From Sphingobacteriales bacterium (GTDB taxonomy: Bacteria; Bacteroidota; Bacteroidia; Chitinophagales; JADIYW01), in contig JADKIQ010000009.1 of NCBI GenBank assembly GCA_016721245.1, positions 62,001 to 126,000 of the forward strand: 64,000 nucleotides of DNA, in the 5' to 3' direction. Positions 62,498-64,000 of the stretch are shown one piece after another. The notes beneath the pieces were generated by a model. That model saw only the letters and a program-made list of their open reading frames with translations. It did no database searches and was not told the origin of the DNA. The position numbers and the translations under genes are program-made. The stretch's first letter is position 1; every line of letters begins with the position of its first letter.

Positions 62498-63367
62498 AGC
62501 GGCAAGTTTAACGCATCACATAGACGACAATGTTTACGACAAAGAGAATTAAAATAAAAAGCAACGATATTTACATCAGTAAGCATGGACTATTTGGACA
62601 AAAAACTGAAGAGTATTTGGGTGTATTAAGTTTCGACAATCCGACACCGACAATAAAAGTTTTTGAGAATAGCACATTGCTAAAGACTTTCAATATCGAA
62701 ACGCTGACAACAAACTCTAATCTCACTGGACAATACTTTCATATTTCGGTTAGGCTTTTAGAAAATGATGGTGTAATGATTGATGGCATCATTTCCAAGC
62801 ATAATGACAAGCATCAATACTGGCAGGACAGCGACTATGAAGCAATAAGATTTCAACCTTTCTTTTTGACTACAGCCGACCTTGCGACAAGTCAGCGAAT
62901 AATTGGTAAAGGAGTTTTTGAAAGAGGACTGCATTATTCAGGGACAATAACACCGACAACAGTTCGTGTAATTTGTATTTGCGACAACTGCAATAAAAGT
63001 TTTACCGTTCAACATTTTCACGGTGGCTTTTCAGACAGTCAATATTTTTACTCGACCGACAGCAAACAGACATTGATTGTGCCTTACAACAAAATCAAAA
63101 ACTTACCGACACATCTACAAAAAGAGGTTGACGAAAAAATAATTGCACAAGTAGAAGCAGAACTTCCAAAGCCGACAAAGGGAAAAGGGAACTACCGTTA
63201 TTACAATTCTTTTTGTTGTCCTCATTGTTTAAGTCCTTATATTGACTTTCAAAAAAATAAACAAATTAGACCGACAGAATATTATGGACTAAAATATATT
63301 AACGACAAATTCTACACACTTGATGAGCATTGACATCATAGGACGAGAAAGAAAACCAGCCGCTAAC
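62498..63367. mobile_element. Cassette-like accessory unit bounded by GTTAGCGGC/GCCGCTAAC
   Basis: The 9-bp GTTAGCGGC at about 62496-62504 recurs inverted as GCCGCTAAC at about 63359-63367, enclosing a single gene with its promoter just outside the left boundary. The inner DNA is A+T-rich with frequent CGACA and GACAA words and unlike the flanks. This resembles a gene cassette, though the ends do not match the standard integron attC core. Confidence 0.4.
62530..63333 (+). CDS. Accessory hypothetical protein with zinc-ribbon cysteines
   Basis: The 267-residue soluble protein begins MFTTKRIKIKSNDIYISKHG. A first half of beta-rich character is followed by two pairs of cysteines (VICICDNCNKSFTVQHFHGG and FCCPHCLSPYI) that could bind zinc. 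No family was recognised. The A+T-rich base use and the GTTAGCGGC bounds suggest recent transfer. It is not part of any visible operon. Confidence 0.7.
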   Translation: MFTTKRIKIKSNDIYISKHGLFGQKTEEYLGVLSFDNPTPTIKVFENSTLLKTFNIETLTTNSNLTGQYFHISVRLLENDGVMIDGIISKHNDKHQYWQDSDYEAIRFQPFFLTTADLATSQRIIGKGVFERGLHYSGTITPTTVRVICICDNCNKSFTVQHFHGGFSDSQYFYSTDSKQTLIVPYNKIKNLPTHLQKEVDEKIIAQVEAELPKPTKGKGNYRYYNSFCCPHCLSPYIDFQKNKQIRPTEYYGLKYINDKFYTLDEH

Positions 63368-63498
63368 AAAAAATTGGCAATAGTTGTGGTAGATTTGGTA
63401 AATTAAGATTTGTGCAATAAATTTAATTTGTAAATAAGTGATAGTTGGTGATAAACACGCACAACCATCGCCAATTTTCAACCGTTAAAAAATAAAAA

Positions 63499-63518
63499 AG
63501 AGCAGCTGACGCTGCTCT
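63499..63518. terminator. Intrinsic terminator-like hairpin
   Basis: AGAGCAGC and GCTGCTCT pair around TGAC. An A-run on the left makes it a good terminator on the minus strand; on the plus strand the tail GTGGGTTTTTG is weaker but could still end the cassette gene. Confidence 0.6.
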
Positions 63519-63524
63519 GTGGGT

Positions 63525-63660
63525 TTTTGTGTTTCTAGAAGGGGGGATTTTTTTGTTTCCAGAATTCAGGGTTGGGTTTTTTGTTTCGTTTCTTTGGGTT
63601 GTTTTTATGTTTCTAAACTTTGGGTCGGGTTTCAATGTTTCCAGCCTTTCGCTGTTTGAT
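63525..63660. repeat. Degenerate GTTTC/GGGTT tandem array
   Basis: About five imperfect units of roughly 25-30 bp each start with TGTTTC(C/T) and contain GGGT or TTTGGG, for example TGTTTCCAGAATTCAGGGTT and TGTTTCTAAACTTTGGGTCG. It has no clear function. A frame on the minus strand through it encodes only repeat-derived residues. Confidence 0.5.
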
Positions 63661-63793
63661 AATGTAAAGATGCAGCAAAACCAGCTCAAAATAAATTAAG
63701 CAGAAACGTAATATGTGACATGCTTATTTTTCTATAAATTTTCCGCTGCGATTTCTCAATTATACGTAAGTTTGAATACATCAATTATCAGCA

Positions 63794-64000
63794 ATGCCTA
63801 CCATAAAAATCAACAACTGCAATTATTATTACGAAGTGCATGGCGAAGGCCCTGAAACCATTGTGTTTTCGCATGGTTTGCTGTGGAGCGGTTATTTGTT
63901 TCACAAACAGGTGGCGTATTTTAAAAACCGTTACAGAGTCATCACCTACGATCACCGCGGACAGGGAAAATCGGAAGTAACAAAAACCGGTTATGATATG
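63794..64000 (+). CDS. Alpha/beta hydrolase (3' end missing)
   Basis: The ATG at 63794 opens a frame that runs off the right edge after 69 residues. IVFSHGLLWSGYLFHKQVAY contains the HG oxyanion-hole motif and VITYDHRGQGKSEV is the conserved strand-4 region of the alpha/beta hydrolase fold. The nucleophile elbow would be beyond the window. Substrate unknown; cytoplasmic as no leader is present. Confidence 0.8.
   Translation, partial: MPTIKINNCNYYYEVHGEGPETIVFSHGLLWSGYLFHKQVAYFKNRYRVITYDHRGQGKSEVTKTGYDM

Larger units (their letters stand above)
63334..63793. other. 460-bp intergenic region with repeats
   Basis: It contains the right boundary of the cassette-like unit, a hairpin at 63499, and a degenerate array of GTTTC-containing units at 63525-63660. 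The last ~100 bp before the hydrolase gene has no strong promoter match. Confidence 0.6.

Noticed and set aside
62498..63367. Standard integron cassette with attC
   Set aside because: The ends read GTTAGCGG and CCGCTAAC, not the GTTRRRY/RYYYAAC cores, and no integrase is present, so only a cassette-like unit is claimed.
63423..63689. 88-codon minus-strand frame through the GTTTC array
   Set aside because: The translation is repeat-derived (LETLKPDP-like), with no start context or homology cue.
1..64000. tRNA, rRNA and CRISPR loci
   Set aside because: I looked for tRNA arm patterns, rRNA sequence and regularly spaced repeats on both strands and saw none I could support.

Overview
The window comes from a member of the Bacteroidota, probably a free-living or environmental member of the Cytophagia/Sphingobacteriia/Chitinophagia side rather than a gut Bacteroides. 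The signs are type IX secretion hallmarks (a T9SS type A sorting domain, a gliding-type C-terminal domain, a PorP/SprF-type barrel), Bacteroidota-type promoters (TTTG, then TAnnTTTG), few Shine-Dalgarno sequences, low-to-moderate G+C, and dispersed CGTCATTGCG-type intergenic repeats. I saw no rRNA, tRNA, CRISPR array or complete insertion sequence. Most genes are ordinary chromosomal housekeeping and envelope genes.

Layout. 1-5.8 kb: end of a PAP2/vanadium-haloperoxidase protein, a saccharopine-dehydrogenase-like reductase, and a divergent pair of exported cysteine proteases (papain-like and caspase-like). 5.9-12.4 kb: asd, a large lamin-tail surface protein and two convergent L,D-transpeptidases. 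12.5-16.4 kb: a glycan operon (two GT2 enzymes, a sugar epimerase, a sulfotransferase). 16.5-27.5 kb: RNA modification and DNA repair enzymes, a TPR protein, two paralogous acyl-CoA ligases, an amidase and small outer-membrane proteins. 27.7-32.3 kb: the rimP-nusA-infB operon. 32.5-36 kb: lipoproteins and a conserved unknown. 36-41.2 kb: a polyphosphate neighbourhood (SixA-like phosphatase, ppk1, two small membrane proteins, ppx). 41.2-50.2 kb: tandem BamA-like barrels, DedA, T9SS cargo, and a lipoprotein. 50.2-60.5 kb: mnmG, a parS cluster, a PorP/SprF barrel, scpA, an ECF sigma/anti-sigma pair, an O-antigen ligase/glycosyltransferase/nadD operon and an A+T-rich gap with DnaA-box-like sequences. 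60.5-64 kb: nadA, a lipoprotein, a cassette-like accessory gene and the start of an alpha/beta hydrolase.

The most interesting theme is that 50-60.5 kb looks origin-proximal. Four parS sites (one an exact 16-bp consensus) lie within 2.4 kb beside mnmG and scpA. Genes are mainly on the minus strand to the left and all on the plus strand from 57 kb onwards. Two intergenic gaps carry clusters of DnaA-box-like 9-mers. Other signals are a twin-palindrome operator bracketing the nadA promoter -7 element, a terminator-like hairpin between a consensus promoter and rimP, short dispersed repeats captured in frame inside nadD and a glycosyltransferase, a frameshifted barrel gene, a protein that is little more than a signal peptide plus a sorting tail, and a GTTAGCGGC-bracketed accessory gene. 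I did not identify a complete new defence or secretion system. The exported caspase/papain pair and the cassette-like unit are the best candidates for under-described biology.
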